DNA of 37,002 nucleotides from a virus. A program made the translations under genes and the position numbers. This document shows, piece by piece, positions 9,801-18,071 of this stretch (position 1 is the stretch's first letter; every line of letters starts with the position of its first letter). The stretch lies in the IMG/VR virus record IMGVR_UViG_3300042375_000990, positions 1-37,002 of that record; one strand, written 5' to 3'. The notes beneath the pieces are model-generated. The model was not told the DNA's origin. It did no database searches and saw only the letters and a list, made by a program, of their open reading frames with translations.

Positions 9801-12800
9801 AAGACCATCTTATAATCAAACCAATTTTAGATTAAAAGAGATTTCTACTACAGCAGCTCAAAGAACATCTAATAATTATGCTATAACTGGTAACATTGCA
9901 ACTTTACCATATACAAGTAGTGTTTTTGTTGAGAGTAATGCTGCCTCAAGGGTTGAAAATATCAATCCATTCAGCGTTGTATCGTACATAGGTTCTATTA
10001 TACTAGATCCCCCATCAGATGTATTTTTTGATACGGAAAAATTACCTGACATTCAAATTGACAGAGAGGGTAACTACAGTACACTTGTTACTTCTGCTCA
10101 ATCTACGGGTAAGTATGGGACGGTCTGGGGTTCATGGCAGACTAATTTCTATGGTGGTGCGTATGTTGACGAAAGACAGGGTACCACATTTGAAGTTAAA
10201 GAGACAATTGATACTGTAACTAATAACGATGTATTAGTGAGTCAGACGGTTATTCCAAAGATGCGTAATGTTAGCATCAAGTTTACCGGTACAGGAATGA
10301 AACCTAATACCAGGGTACAAGCCTACTTTGAGAACTATAGAGTTACAGATTTTGTAACCGGTACATATGCATCTGGTAATACGGCATTTCAAGCTAATAC
10401 CTTACTTGGCGGGTATATTGTTAACAAAGGAAATATTTTTACAGATGCAGCTGGTGTTGTAAGCGGCACCTTCAATTATGATGCCTCACACTTCAACTTC
10501 CCAACAGGGGACAAGCTCTTTAGATTAACTGATTCCCCAACTAACAGTAATGATAGTGAGACAGCAGCGGAAGCTAAGTTCAGTACATCTGGGCAATTAA
10601 AGACTCTTCAGAATCAAATCATTTCTACAAGAAATGGTTACACAACATCAGAATCAATTTTTGATCGAAGAGCTTCTTCTTATGTTCAACCGCCACCAAC
10701 GACTACAACTGTAACTACAGGAGCTGATACTGCTACGGTGGAACCAGTAGTTACAGTTGTAGTTACTACTGATCCAGTAGTTCAAGTTAGCCCTACAGTG
10801 ACGGTTTCAGTTACTACTGATGTCACGACTACAGATTCATCTAATACCGTAACAGTTGGTTCTAATCTTATTACAACAGTTATAAGAACAACCAAAACCG
10901 CAACCCACACAACAACTACTACTAATGGTGTTCCTAATACTGTAACAACAGTCTCAGAAAGCTCCACAACTCTCTCTGTTACCTCAACACCTGTGGAAGC
11001 TGTAAGACCCCCATTAACGTATGCTGATGTGATTTATGGAGCGGCGTTTGGTAGACTACCAGACCAGGGAGGAGCGGATTTCTGGGCGGCTAGTGGCGAG
11101 TTTACAACTATTTCTAATTCTGTAAGTACTATGTCACCTGCAGGCAAAGCACTTCTAGCTAATCTAATTGATTCTGATGGTGCAGGGCTTGATGGGATTA
11201 ATGCTATTAATCAATTTGCATCTGTTTCTGCAGCCATGACTGATGCAGATAGAACTGCCTACCATCTTGCGATGCACGCTATTAATACAATTACTCATTC
11301 AGGTGCAGCTAACAGTGAATATATAAATCCAATTGGTTCTATGGCGGGGTATGTAGCCGAAGGTTTTGACCCACTTACATCAGCGACAATCACTGCTAAT
11401 CAAATTGCTATTGCTTTGTTAGCTGGTGACGCCATGCCCGGTATTGCCGGAGTCGATTCTAACGCCTACTGGCCGGTCGTGAGTAATTATTTCGACACCC
11501 CGGGTGGAGCTTCTATTCGCTCCATAGTTCAAGAAGTAAATATTAACCCTAATCGGGCTACCTCTATAATCGCTGCTGCTTCGCCTGCTGGTTCTTCAAC
11601 TGCAAGAACCTGCTGGTCAGCAGATCCCCTAGCACAAACTTTCATTATATCTGGCAACCCTACTATATTAACCGGTGTAGATATATTCTTCTACTCAAAG
11701 GATACAAGTACACCGATGTATGTTGAGTTGCGCACTGTTGTTAATGGTTCACCATCTCAGACCGTGGTACCGTTCTCCAGAAGAGTTGTTACTCCAGATG
11801 AAATTGTAATTTCTGAAGATGGTTCTGTTGCTACTTACTTAGCTTTTGATGGGTTGGTTTATCTTGAACCAGGTGAATATGCTTTAGTTCTTTTAACAAG
11901 CTCTATTAATTATAGAGTTTGGATTTCTCAAATTGGAGAAACAGATGTTGGTACAGGTAGAGTAATTAACGATCAACCGTTTGTTGGTGTATTGTTTAAA
12001 TCTCAAAATGCCTCGTCTTGGGAAGCTAATCAAAACCAAGATCTTAAGTTTAGAATGTACAATGCTAGCTTTACAAGTACCCTTCCTGCCACTATTGACT
12101 TTGAGGTAAATTATGATAATTACCAATATACCAGCCTCGGTATAGATCCGCTGGAGTTTTATCCTAACAGTTCGGTATTAAAAGTATATCACACTGATAA
12201 CGGGTTTGTAAATGGTTCTACAGTTAAACTGTTTAATATTTTTGGTGATGAACCTAATGCAACCTTAAGTGGGAAGGGTAATATTTACGGAGTTAACGTA
12301 GCAACAATTAATAATGTTCAATATTCAGTATCTAACGTAAAACCAAATTCATATACAATTATACTACCTGCATCTTCTAATACCACCTCAATTGTACGTG
12401 CTGGAGGAAACGGAATAGTAGCCGAGCGGGACTTCCAATTTGATGCTGTCTATCCTGCAATTTCATCTCTTGACTTCGCAGGTACAATTTCAGATGTAAG
12501 TATCAAGGTTGTAGATAAAGGGTACACACCACAAACTGCATTTATTCCTCTTACAGGATCAAGCGCAACAGAGCTATCTACAACGGCTGTTATGCCGAGT
12601 GAAACCAACATTACGAACAACCTGTCAGGGGCAAGACCCATGACATTACGAATAACGTTAAACAATAAAAATCCTAATCTATCCCCAATTGTAGATATGG
12701 AGCAGTTATCTGCCGTGTTTATTAAAAATATTATTAATAATCCTTCTTATTCGTCAGAAAATCTTTCAACAGATATTGTTACGGTTGCTAGAAATTCTAA

Positions 12801-13407
12801 TATTTCCTTTACAAATGCTTCAGCCAACACCGGGTTCATAAGTATAGTGTCAACGGCTGATAAAGCCAATGTTTCTGGTATTGTAAAAGGTACGACAGTT
12901 ACTGTTTCTAATACTACGACTAATAGCGGAACGTTTAGAGTATTGAATGTTTTAGATGCTGGTGCTAATATCTTGGTTGCAGGTACTATTACAACTGCAG
13001 CTGCAGCCAACGTTATTACAGTTACCAATGGCAGAGCATTTATTGCAGAAGAAGCTGCAACTGGTGGATCTGCTCTTGCTAAGTATATTACAAGACAAGT
13101 TGACTTGGTTAACCCTTCATCTTCAATCAACATAAGATTAGATATATCTAAGCCTGAAAATTCAGATATAAAAATTTATTATAAAACTAAGCTTGTTGGA
13201 GAAGCAGCCGATCTGAGCACAAAAGAATACGTTGAATTAACTGGATTAGTTATTCCTACCTCACTAAGTGGTGAGTTCTTTGAAGTAGAAAAACAAATAG
13301 ATGATACCGCTCAATTCACATCTATAGTGTTCAAGATCGTACTTCTTTCGGATGATACAGCTGATATTCCGAAATGCAAGAACCTAAGAGCGATTATGCT
13401 GGTATGA
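6871..13407 (+). CDS. Very long DUF4815-type tail/baseplate fibre protein with Thr-rich linker and DUF4214-like insert
   Basis: A 2178-aa structural protein. The N-terminus (FNTDPYYDDF, then FYRILFKPGRAVQARELTQL and NQIARFGQNVFKEG) is the typical opening of DUF4815 proteins in marine T4-like phages. Residues about 1274-1377 form a Pro/Thr/Val-rich low-complexity linker. Residues about 1383-1575 resemble a DUF4214 domain (YGAAFGRLPDQGGADFWAAS). After it comes the segment known from phage tail proteins, DPLAQTFIISGNPTIL...VDIFFYSKD...RVWISQIGE (about 1585-1720). The likely role is a baseplate-attached long adhesin or fibre base, acting where T4 uses gp9-gp12. Its last four bases (ATGA) overlap the next start. 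A conserved GRxPD-x-GG-x-x-FW motif supports the DUF4214 call. Confidence 0.8.
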   Translation: MAINFNTDPYYDDFSESKEFYRILFKPGRAVQARELTQLQTTLQNQIARFGQNVFKEGAIVIPGQQIFDNFYNYVKLTDSFNGVNSDDIIIDLIGGTVTGQTTGVTASIVNYAVAESGDPSTIYVKYTGSGTDKTTSVFADGELLSFAYGVNSTATLQAAATSATGKGVAYSIAAGVIFCKNHFVYFGDETLIVSKYSDTPSKSVGFLVTESIITSDEDEDLLDPAAGSNNYFAPGADRYSINLTLQSRTLPEADTVDNNYVEISKIQNGVTVYQKSASDYNVLGDILARRTFDESGNYTVRPYGIENIEHLRTTSASIRDGLYTANAGGNADLVASVISPGKAYVLGYEIDNIKNMYVITPKARDFVVVNNSTVSTLIGNYITITGLYSVPDLITLSQVDLYNSYTATPGSAAGTKVGTARISSIVYVSGSGMTAIYTAYLFDIKMSTGYAFDKDVRQIYYDNAGFVDSTANVVPTLVTITGTVTTTNASNVITGVGTKFNTDLRSGDFITINGNISAISSVVSDISAFATANLIGNVSGISASKHTSVITNNPSENDATYLFEFPYSIIKTVDPTNLETSYQTKRIYDRTLSGGNVSITAGTDEVFAPFSVTNYMVVNKTDGAYLPLTGNVTRSGSPTGKTVTFTLGSGYASNDVRIISTIAKTNSAADKKTKTLVSGATIDFTSNITATATVLSLAQADIYTLSNVRMSANAFGTAYSASNSVDITSRYTLDNGQKTSHYDLGSVRLLPGQPTPTGPVRVTFSHFTHSSGDFFSVDSYNDIDYKDIPTFTAGSKTYNLRDCLDFRPKIDANGTTFTSPSEFLDQDVDILTDYSYYLPRTDKIVLNSSGTMQLVKGVSSLTPQEPATPQNTMAMFVLAQKPYVFDVIKDIDVTVIDNRRYTMRDIGKLENRIKTLEYYTTLSLLETDTSLYQIKDGLGFDRFKNGFVVDNFTGHKVGNPLDSDYKISMDFQQGILRPSYNQTNFRLKEISTTAAQRTSNNYAITGNIATLPYTSSVFVESNAASRVENINPFSVVSYIGSIILDPPSDVFFDTEKLPDIQIDREGNYSTLVTSAQSTGKYGTVWGSWQTNFYGGAYVDERQGTTFEVKETIDTVTNNDVLVSQTVIPKMRNVSIKFTGTGMKPNTRVQAYFENYRVTDFVTGTYASGNTAFQANTLLGGYIVNKGNIFTDAAGVVSGTFNYDASHFNFPTGDKLFRLTDSPTNSNDSETAAEAKFSTSGQLKTLQNQIISTRNGYTTSESIFDRRASSYVQPPPTTTTVTTGADTATVEPVVTVVVTTDPVVQVSPTVTVSVTTDVTTTDSSNTVTVGSNLITTVIRTTKTATHTTTTTNGVPNTVTTVSESSTTLSVTSTPVEAVRPPLTYADVIYGAAFGRLPDQGGADFWAASGEFTTISNSVSTMSPAGKALLANLIDSDGAGLDGINAINQFASVSAAMTDADRTAYHLAMHAINTITHSGAANSEYINPIGSMAGYVAEGFDPLTSATITANQIAIALLAGDAMPGIAGVDSNAYWPVVSNYFDTPGGASIRSIVQEVNINPNRATSIIAAASPAGSSTARTCWSADPLAQTFIISGNPTILTGVDIFFYSKDTSTPMYVELRTVVNGSPSQTVVPFSRRVVTPDEIVISEDGSVATYLAFDGLVYLEPGEYALVLLTSSINYRVWISQIGETDVGTGRVINDQPFVGVLFKSQNASSWEANQNQDLKFRMYNASFTSTLPATIDFEVNYDNYQYTSLGIDPLEFYPNSSVLKVYHTDNGFVNGSTVKLFNIFGDEPNATLSGKGNIYGVNVATINNVQYSVSNVKPNSYTIILPASSNTTSIVRAGGNGIVAERDFQFDAVYPAISSLDFAGTISDVSIKVVDKGYTPQTAFIPLTGSSATELSTTAVMPSETNITNNLSGARPMTLRITLNNKNPNLSPIVDMEQLSAVFIKNIINNPSYSSENLSTDIVTVARNSNISFTNASANTGFISIVSTADKANVSGIVKGTTVTVSNTTTNSGTFRVLNVLDAGANILVAGTITTAAAANVITVTNGRAFIAEEAATGGSALAKYITRQVDLVNPSSSINIRLDISKPENSDIKIYYKTKLVGEAADLSTKEYVELTGLVIPTSLSGEFFEVEKQIDDTAQFTSIVFKIVLLSDDTADIPKCKNLRAIMLV
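10690..10990 (+). repeat. Thr/Val-rich low-complexity coding tract
   Basis: About 100 codons in the long tail gene encode mostly Thr, Val, Ser and Pro, with repeated T-x-T-V-T-T and V-V-T-T-D patterns (for example PPPTTTTVTTG and VSVTTDVTTTDSS). It reads as a flexible or fibrous linker joining the N-terminal tail part to the DUF4214-like domain. The degenerate ACT/ACA/GTT-rich DNA is also a likely site for replication slippage. Confidence 0.7.
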
Positions 13408-13649
13408 TAAATAGACAGGTATTAAAGGTAAAAGATCACCCAACGTTGTTTCGTGATCCTGATTCTAAAGCTATTTTGGTTGTTGATCAAAATGCAAGAC
13501 AAAACTATATTAATCAGAGAACAATTGCTCAAAGAAATGCGCAGGCTTCAGATAACTTGCAGGCTGAAATGTCTAATATGAAGCAAGAACTGAGTGAACT
13601 CAAAGACATGCTTCGTATTTTAATCAGTCAATCTAAAATAGATAAATAA
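13404..13649 (+). CDS. Small conserved coiled-coil protein of T4-like marine phages
   Basis: An 81-aa protein starting MINRQVLKVKDHPTLFRDPD, with ILVVDQNARQNYINQR in the middle and a C-terminal helix with heptad-like spacing (about residues 45-78, MSNMKQELSELKDMLRIL) that suggests a coiled coil. I recognise the VKDHP-x-L-x-RD-x-x-SKAI opening from small proteins beside tail genes in marine T4-like phages; its function is not known to me. The ATG at 13404 forms an ATGA overlap with the tail gene's stop. An earlier in-frame ATG at 13374 would extend ten residues into that gene and is less likely. Confidence 0.7.
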   Translation: MINRQVLKVKDHPTLFRDPDSKAILVVDQNARQNYINQRTIAQRNAQASDNLQAEMSNMKQELSELKDMLRILISQSKIDK

Positions 13650-13659
13650 ATGATAAATA
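13641..13659 (+). promoter_or_regulatory. Two GATAAATA late promoter boxes
   Basis: GATAAATA occurs at 13641-13648 and again at 13652-13659. The first overlaps the last codons and stop of the coiled-coil gene. Both lie upstream of the fibre gene at 13687, which has AAGG at 13676-13679. The second box has better spacing for a short 5' leader. Confidence 0.6.
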
Positions 13660-13686
13660 TTCAAAAGAACACTGTAAGGTAATTAA

Positions 13687-14418
13687 ATGGCAACAATAAT
13701 TCTAAGAGATGCTGGATCAATCACCAGTCCAGGTTCGTCTGCAAAGGGTTCACCTCTAACTAATTTAGAGGTGGATAATAACTTTTCTAATATAAATGTT
13801 ACATTAGGGGTTTTGTCTAATTTAACTACTACAGCCCAGGGTAACTTGGTAGTCGCTATTAATGAGTTAGTTGAATCCAATGCAACTCAAAACACTCAAA
13901 TTACCCTACTGACTACTAATTTAGCAACAACTAATAGTAATATTGGTGTATTGTCTGGATTAACTACATCCAGTACTAGTAATATTGTATCTGCTGTAAA
14001 TGAGTTGGTTACAGCCAATACAACTCAAGGCACTCAAATTACTCTACTGACTACCAATTTAGCAACAACTAATAGTAATATTGGTGTATTAACAGGGTTA
14101 ACAACATCTAATATTAGTAATCTGGTATCTGCAGTTAATGAAATAAATGCTAGCTCTGGTGTAGCAGCATCCACGTATGGTAATGCTACTATTGTACCGG
14201 TAATTACTGTTAATGCCAAAGGGCAAATTACCAGCGCCGCTAATACAACTATCTCCTTATCCCCATCCGGAGTAGCAGCTTCAACGTATGGTAGCACTGG
14301 TATAATTCCAGTAATTGTAGTTGGAGCAGACGGTCGAATTACCAGTGCATCTAATGCAACACCCGCCTTTGCAACGACTGGTAAAGCCATTGCAATGGCC
14401 ATGGTGTTTGGTGGATAA
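13687..14418 (+). CDS. Repeat-built tail fibre protein
   Basis: A 243-aa protein. The N-terminus has the fibre motif GSPLTNLEVDNNFSNIN (about residues 21-37), known from phage tail fibres as a start of the shaft. Residues about 43-155 contain two full 46-aa repeats and a partial third (VSAVNELV...TQITLLTTNLATTNSNIGVL) with heptad-like hydrophobic spacing, suggesting a trimeric coiled shaft. Two copies of GVAASTYG-x-x-x-I-x-PVI-V-x-A-x-G-x-IT-A follow, another common fibre repeat. The C-terminus ends GKAIAMAMVFGG, a short tip also seen at the end of other small phage fibre proteins. A late promoter and an AAGG Shine-Dalgarno precede it. Confidence 0.8.
   Translation: MATIILRDAGSITSPGSSAKGSPLTNLEVDNNFSNINVTLGVLSNLTTTAQGNLVVAINELVESNATQNTQITLLTTNLATTNSNIGVLSGLTTSSTSNIVSAVNELVTANTTQGTQITLLTTNLATTNSNIGVLTGLTTSNISNLVSAVNEINASSGVAASTYGNATIVPVITVNAKGQITSAANTTISLSPSGVAASTYGSTGIIPVIVVGADGRITSASNATPAFATTGKAIAMAMVFGG
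13918..14090 (+). repeat. 35-nt perfect direct repeat, 138-bp period, in the fibre gene
   Basis: The same 35 bases occur at 13918-13952 and 14056-14090, within a longer less perfect 138-bp unit (46 codons). The period is a whole number of codons, so unequal recombination could lengthen or shorten the fibre shaft without changing frame. Confidence 0.85.
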
Positions 14419-14421
14419 ATA
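14414..14421 (+). promoter_or_regulatory. GATAAATA late promoter box overlapping fibre-gene stop
   Basis: GATAAATA spans the TAA stop (14416-14418) of the fibre gene and lies 33 bp before the next ATG. That gene has TAAGGA at 14441-14446 as its ribosome binding site. Confidence 0.6.
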
Positions 14422-14454
14422 ATAAAAACAATTGTATTTCTAAGGAAAAATTAA

Positions 14455-14826
14455 ATGGCCGCACCCAACATTGTCAACGTCGCTACTATTACTGCAAAAT
14501 CTCTCGGAGCCGCATTAGGAGCTTCTAGCGCAGTTATTCTCGCTAACAGCGCTAGTAGTGGTAAAGTGTTTAAAATTAACAACATTGTTGTAACGAATAT
14601 AGATGGTTCTGCCGCAGCAGATGTTACCGTTGAGTACAATACAGCAGCCGCAGGTAGCGGAACCTCATATAGAATAGCAAGTACTATTTCTGTTCCTGCT
14701 GATGCCTCTCTTATCGTTACAGACAAAACAACTTCGTTCTACTTAGAAGAAAATACAAGTATAAAAGGATTTGCTAGCGCAACTGGTGATCTCGAGATTT
14801 TTATCTCTTACGAAGAACTTTCTTAA
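14455..14826 (+). CDS. Small virion structural protein
   Basis: A 123-aa beta-rich protein. The pattern APNIVNVATITAKS at the start, SGKVFKINNIVVTNIDGSAA in the middle, then ISVPADASLIVTDK, FYLEENTSIKG and a closing ISYEELS, matches a small protein family common in marine T4-like phages and usually annotated as a virion structural protein. No membrane segment or enzyme motif is visible. It lies between two fibre/adhesin genes under a late promoter, so tail-fibre or virion-surface attachment is plausible but unproven. Confidence 0.65.
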   Translation: MAAPNIVNVATITAKSLGAALGASSAVILANSASSGKVFKINNIVVTNIDGSAAADVTVEYNTAAAGSGTSYRIASTISVPADASLIVTDKTTSFYLEENTSIKGFASATGDLEIFISYEELS

Positions 14827-14835
14827 TATAATCCT

Positions 14836-16041
14836 ATGTCAAAACGATACCCTTCAGGGTTCATATCGACATTTTATGACCCGCTAAAAAATCCTGATGC
14901 TCCAACCATTGGGACGGCAGAAGCTGGCGATTCAACTGCATCTGTACCGTTTACCGCACCTTCTAATGTAGGTGGGTCGGCTATTACGGGGTACGGGGTA
15001 CAATCAACCCCCGAGGGGATCAAAGCGTCTGCAGCTTCTTCGCCAATCAGCGTCACGGGACTAACTAACGGTACGCCCTACACATTTGCTGTGTGGGCAA
15101 TTAACTCTTATGGTACAGGTCCTTTTAGTGCGGCGAGTAACAGTGTTACCCCTGCTGTTCCCCCATTCGGTATATTAATGGGTGGTGTTGATAACACCGG
15201 CTCCTACACCAGCGCTATCAGGCGTATAACGTTAGATACATCGGGAACGGTGGCCAATTTTGGTAATATGACTACACCAAGAGAAAAGAATGCTGGAGTC
15301 GCGTCTTCTACAAGAGCCATCACCATGGGTGGCTATGGGTCTGGGTTTTATAGTTCAATGGAATATGTCACCATCGCTACAACTGGTAATGGTACCTTTT
15401 TCGGGAATTTGAGTAGGTTAACAATGCAAATGGGCGGCACGGGGAATGAAACTCGCGGTCTTTCTATCTGCGGATGGGACACAAATGTCGGGGGAATTGC
15501 TACCATTTCATATGTAACTATTGCTACAACGGGAAGTTCAACCTCATTTGGAAGTTGGTACAACGGAGCTACGTATAATAACCAAGGCGCTTGCTCATCT
15601 CCAACCAGAGCACTTTATGGTGGAGGCGTTCAAGGTGGTTTAAGCAAAAACGTTATTGGCTATCTTACGATTGCCACTACGGGTGGAGGTACAGCTTTTG
15701 GTGAATTAACCAGCATTTCGGCAGGTGGATCTGCTTGTTCTAATTCTACCAGAGGTGTTTTTGCACATGGTGGCTACAGTAATATATTAAGTTATGTAAC
15801 TATTGCTACTGAAGGAAACTCAACCTCATTTGGTTCACTCACAAATCAAGTCCAACACGTTGGGGCTTTATCTACAACCACCAGAGGATTTTTTGTTGGA
15901 GGTAACGCTAGTGGAACTGGAGTTAATGTGATACAGTATATAACCTTTGCCTCTACGGGCAATGCTATTGATATTGGTGATTTACCCACTACGCTTTGGG
16001 ACTTAGCCGCCTGTTCTAGTGCTCATGGAGGGCTTCAATAA
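14836..16041 (+). CDS. Putative receptor-binding protein: FN3 domain plus six kelch-like repeats
   Basis: A 401-aa protein. Residues about 19-107 form a fibronectin type III domain (NPDAPTIGTA, NVGGSAITGYGVQSTPEG, ISVTGLTNGTPYTFAVWAIN, GPFSAASNSVTP). From about residue 112 there are six repeats of roughly 45-50 aa, each with a Y-V-T-I-A-T-T-G-N-x-x-x-F-G-x-L strand followed by an R-x-x-x-A-x-x-S-S-x-T-R-G-x-x-x-G-G segment. The pattern suggests a six-bladed propeller, typical of ligand binding. The C-terminus ends CSSAHGGLQ. It is the first of three consecutive paralogs and overlaps the next start as TAATG. FN3 domains in phage virions often mediate weak carbohydrate or surface contact. Confidence 0.75.
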   Translation: MSKRYPSGFISTFYDPLKNPDAPTIGTAEAGDSTASVPFTAPSNVGGSAITGYGVQSTPEGIKASAASSPISVTGLTNGTPYTFAVWAINSYGTGPFSAASNSVTPAVPPFGILMGGVDNTGSYTSAIRRITLDTSGTVANFGNMTTPREKNAGVASSTRAITMGGYGSGFYSSMEYVTIATTGNGTFFGNLSRLTMQMGGTGNETRGLSICGWDTNVGGIATISYVTIATTGSSTSFGSWYNGATYNNQGACSSPTRALYGGGVQGGLSKNVIGYLTIATTGGGTAFGELTSISAGGSACSNSTRGVFAHGGYSNILSYVTIATEGNSTSFGSLTNQVQHVGALSTTTRGFFVGGNASGTGVNVIQYITFASTGNAIDIGDLPTTLWDLAACSSAHGGLQ

Positions 16042-17006
16042 TGCCAAGTTTTTCAGGTGTATGGTCCCTACCTGCTGTGATGCAGGCTGTTGGGGCTGGT
16101 AATTGGACAAGCTTTCTTCAAGGCAACATCGGGTTGTTTGGTGGAGGGGGGACGCAAGGCGGCCCGATAGTCAACACTATCCAATACATTACTATTACTA
16201 CCACGGGTAACACAACAGACTTTGGTGATTTATCAGCACTAACATACTATTTTGGTGCTTGTGCCTCTTCAACAAGGGGTATATTTGGTGGGGGAATTGC
16301 TAACGGCGCATCACGTACAAATACTATTAACTACGTAACCATTGCATCAACTGGTAACTCTACTGACTTTGGTGATTTAACATTTGGCGTACAAAGCCCA
16401 GCATCATGTTCATCTTCTACACGCGGGTTATTTTTTGGCGGGTATACAGACACTGGTAGTACTAATATAAATGTAATAAATTACATAACAATAGCTACAA
16501 CAGGAAATGCGCTTGATTTTGGTGACATGTCAGCAACGTTGCGACAGGCATGTGGTTGCTCATCCACAACCAGGGGTGTAGTTGCTGGTGGAGAAGGTAG
16601 TGGCGGGGAAATTAATGTTATTGAGTATGTAACTATAGCAACTACAGGTAATACTACAGACTTTGGGGATCTGCTTTCAGTTAAAAGAGGAGTTTCAGGC
16701 TGCTCATCATCAACAAGAGGTATTTTTAGCGGAGGAAGTAGTGCAACTAATGTAATCCAATACATCACTATTGCTACCACGGGTAACGCAATAGACTTTG
16801 GTGATCTACTTAGCGCTATCCACGATGCTGGTTCTTGCTCAAGTAGCACCAGAGGGGTGATAGGCGGTGGTGATAATGACGCAATTTACATTAATGTAAT
16901 CCAATACGTAACCATTGCATCAACTGGTGACTCTACTGACTTTGGTGATTTAGCGGCAGGGACTTCATACTTAGCAGCTTGTTCTAACTCTCACGGGGGT
17001 CTATAA
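16041..17006 (+). CDS. Putative receptor-binding protein: six kelch-like repeats (second paralog)
   Basis: A 321-aa protein. A short N-terminal segment (SGVWSLPAVMQAVGAGNW) resembles a module found at the start of other phage fibre proteins. It is followed by six repeats containing T-I-x-T-T-G-N-x-x-DFGDL and S-S-S-T-R-G-I/V-F-x-G-G, then CSNSHGGL at the C-terminus. These are the most regular repeats of the three paralogs. It lacks the FN3 domain of its upstream neighbour. The start is coupled to the previous stop through TAATG. The function is inferred as host or glycan binding. Confidence 0.75.
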   Translation: MPSFSGVWSLPAVMQAVGAGNWTSFLQGNIGLFGGGGTQGGPIVNTIQYITITTTGNTTDFGDLSALTYYFGACASSTRGIFGGGIANGASRTNTINYVTIASTGNSTDFGDLTFGVQSPASCSSSTRGLFFGGYTDTGSTNINVINYITIATTGNALDFGDMSATLRQACGCSSTTRGVVAGGEGSGGEINVIEYVTIATTGNTTDFGDLLSVKRGVSGCSSSTRGIFSGGSSATNVIQYITIATTGNAIDFGDLLSAIHDAGSCSSSTRGVIGGGDNDAIYINVIQYVTIASTGDSTDFGDLAAGTSYLAACSNSHGGL

Positions 17007-17008
17007 AA

Positions 17009-18061
17009 ATGGGTATTAAAGATTGGAACGCAGGTATTATTAGACCTGTAGCTGTTGCTCCTACTGGTGCATTTAACGACAGTGTAGCCTCTGGAATCTG
17101 GACAATACAACAGGTAGCGTATTGGAGAAATCAAAGTTTGTGGCCTATTGCTAATAATTTAAGCCCCATAGCTTATTGGGCAGGAGGCTCTGTAAGCGGC
17201 CCTGGCAGGGTAAACGTAATTCAGTATGTAAAAATTACGTCCCTTGGAAACACCTCAGACTGGGGTGATTTGATTACCGCGCGCTCAGAGGTAGCGGGTT
17301 GTGCTTCTTCTACCAGAGGTATAATTGCCGGAGGCTATAACGTCGGAGGAAATAGGCAAAGTTCTATTGAATTCATTACTATTAGTACCTCTGGTTCTTC
17401 ATCCTCCTTTGGTGATTTAATAAGTGGGAGTAATGAGCATGCAGGGCTGTCTAATAGTACCAGGGGTGTTTTTGGGGGAGGGCAGAATGAAGCTGATAAT
17501 ACAACCAATGTTATCTCGTATATAACTATTGCGTCCGAAGGGGGAGCCACAGACTTTGGAGATTTGAGTTCTAAAAGGTACGGGCAATTCGGGTGTGCAT
17601 CTACCACCCGTGGTCTTTTCGCCGGTGGGGCTACTCAAGTTGGGGGTGATCAGTATGGTGTAACCGCTATTCAATATATAACCATTGCGACCACGGGTAA
17701 CGCTCAAACTTTTGGTGACCTAACTGTTCGCCGTGCGCGCGGGGATGCCGTATCATCTTCTACTCGAGGTGTTTTTCTGGGTGGGAATAGCGGAGATAGT
17801 CCCTTCACTGAAAATAGTGTCATCGATTATGTAACGATTGCAACTACGGGCAACGCTACTAGCTTTGGTAGTCTGGCTGAAAACTCCAGAAAGGGCGCAG
17901 CGTCTTGTTCTGAAATTAGAGGTCTCGTTTCTGTCTCAAATTCTTCTAATGTTATAAACTACATAACGATTGCTACAACAGGAAATGGTTTAGATTTTGG
18001 TGATTTATTAAACTCACCAGAGGAACCAGCGGGATTCTCTAACGCTCATGGTGGCCTATAA
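17009..18061 (+). CDS. Putative receptor-binding protein: six kelch-like repeats (third paralog)
   Basis: A 350-aa protein. It has a different N-terminal segment of about 60 aa (MGIKDWNAGIIRPVAVAPTG, then ASGIWTIQQVAYW), whose G-x-W-T/S-x-x-x-V pattern parallels the second paralog. Six repeats follow (first YVKITSLGNTSDWGDL, last YITIATTGNGLDFGDL), and the end is FSNAHGGL. The first repeats are more diverged than those of its neighbours, as expected for a variable adhesin. It starts two bases after the previous stop. Immediately downstream a sigma70-type promoter opens a different transcription unit. Confidence 0.75.
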   Translation: MGIKDWNAGIIRPVAVAPTGAFNDSVASGIWTIQQVAYWRNQSLWPIANNLSPIAYWAGGSVSGPGRVNVIQYVKITSLGNTSDWGDLITARSEVAGCASSTRGIIAGGYNVGGNRQSSIEFITISTSGSSSSFGDLISGSNEHAGLSNSTRGVFGGGQNEADNTTNVISYITIASEGGATDFGDLSSKRYGQFGCASTTRGLFAGGATQVGGDQYGVTAIQYITIATTGNAQTFGDLTVRRARGDAVSSSTRGVFLGGNSGDSPFTENSVIDYVTIATTGNATSFGSLAENSRKGAASCSEIRGLVSVSNSSNVINYITIATTGNGLDFGDLLNSPEEPAGFSNAHGGL

Positions 18062-18071
18062 TTTAAAACTA

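Larger units (their letters stand above)
14836..18061 (+). repeat. Tandem array of three six-repeat adhesin paralogs
   Basis: Three adjacent genes share the same number of kelch-like repeats (six each), the same repeat consensus and the same C-terminal HGGL. They differ in N-terminal modules (FN3 in the first, a W-containing segment in the other two). This indicates gene duplication with replacement of the attachment region. Confidence 0.75.

Noticed and set aside
12747-13133. 128-codon open frame on the minus strand
   Set aside because: It is antisense to the long tail gene, lacks a ribosome site and recognisable motifs, and mirrors Thr/Val-rich coding sequence. Other minus-strand frames in the window are the same kind of shadow.
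13374-13403. Earlier ATG for the small coiled-coil protein
   Set aside because: It would lie well inside the preceding tail gene. The ATG at 13404 forms a standard ATGA overlap and begins with the conserved MINRQV sequence.
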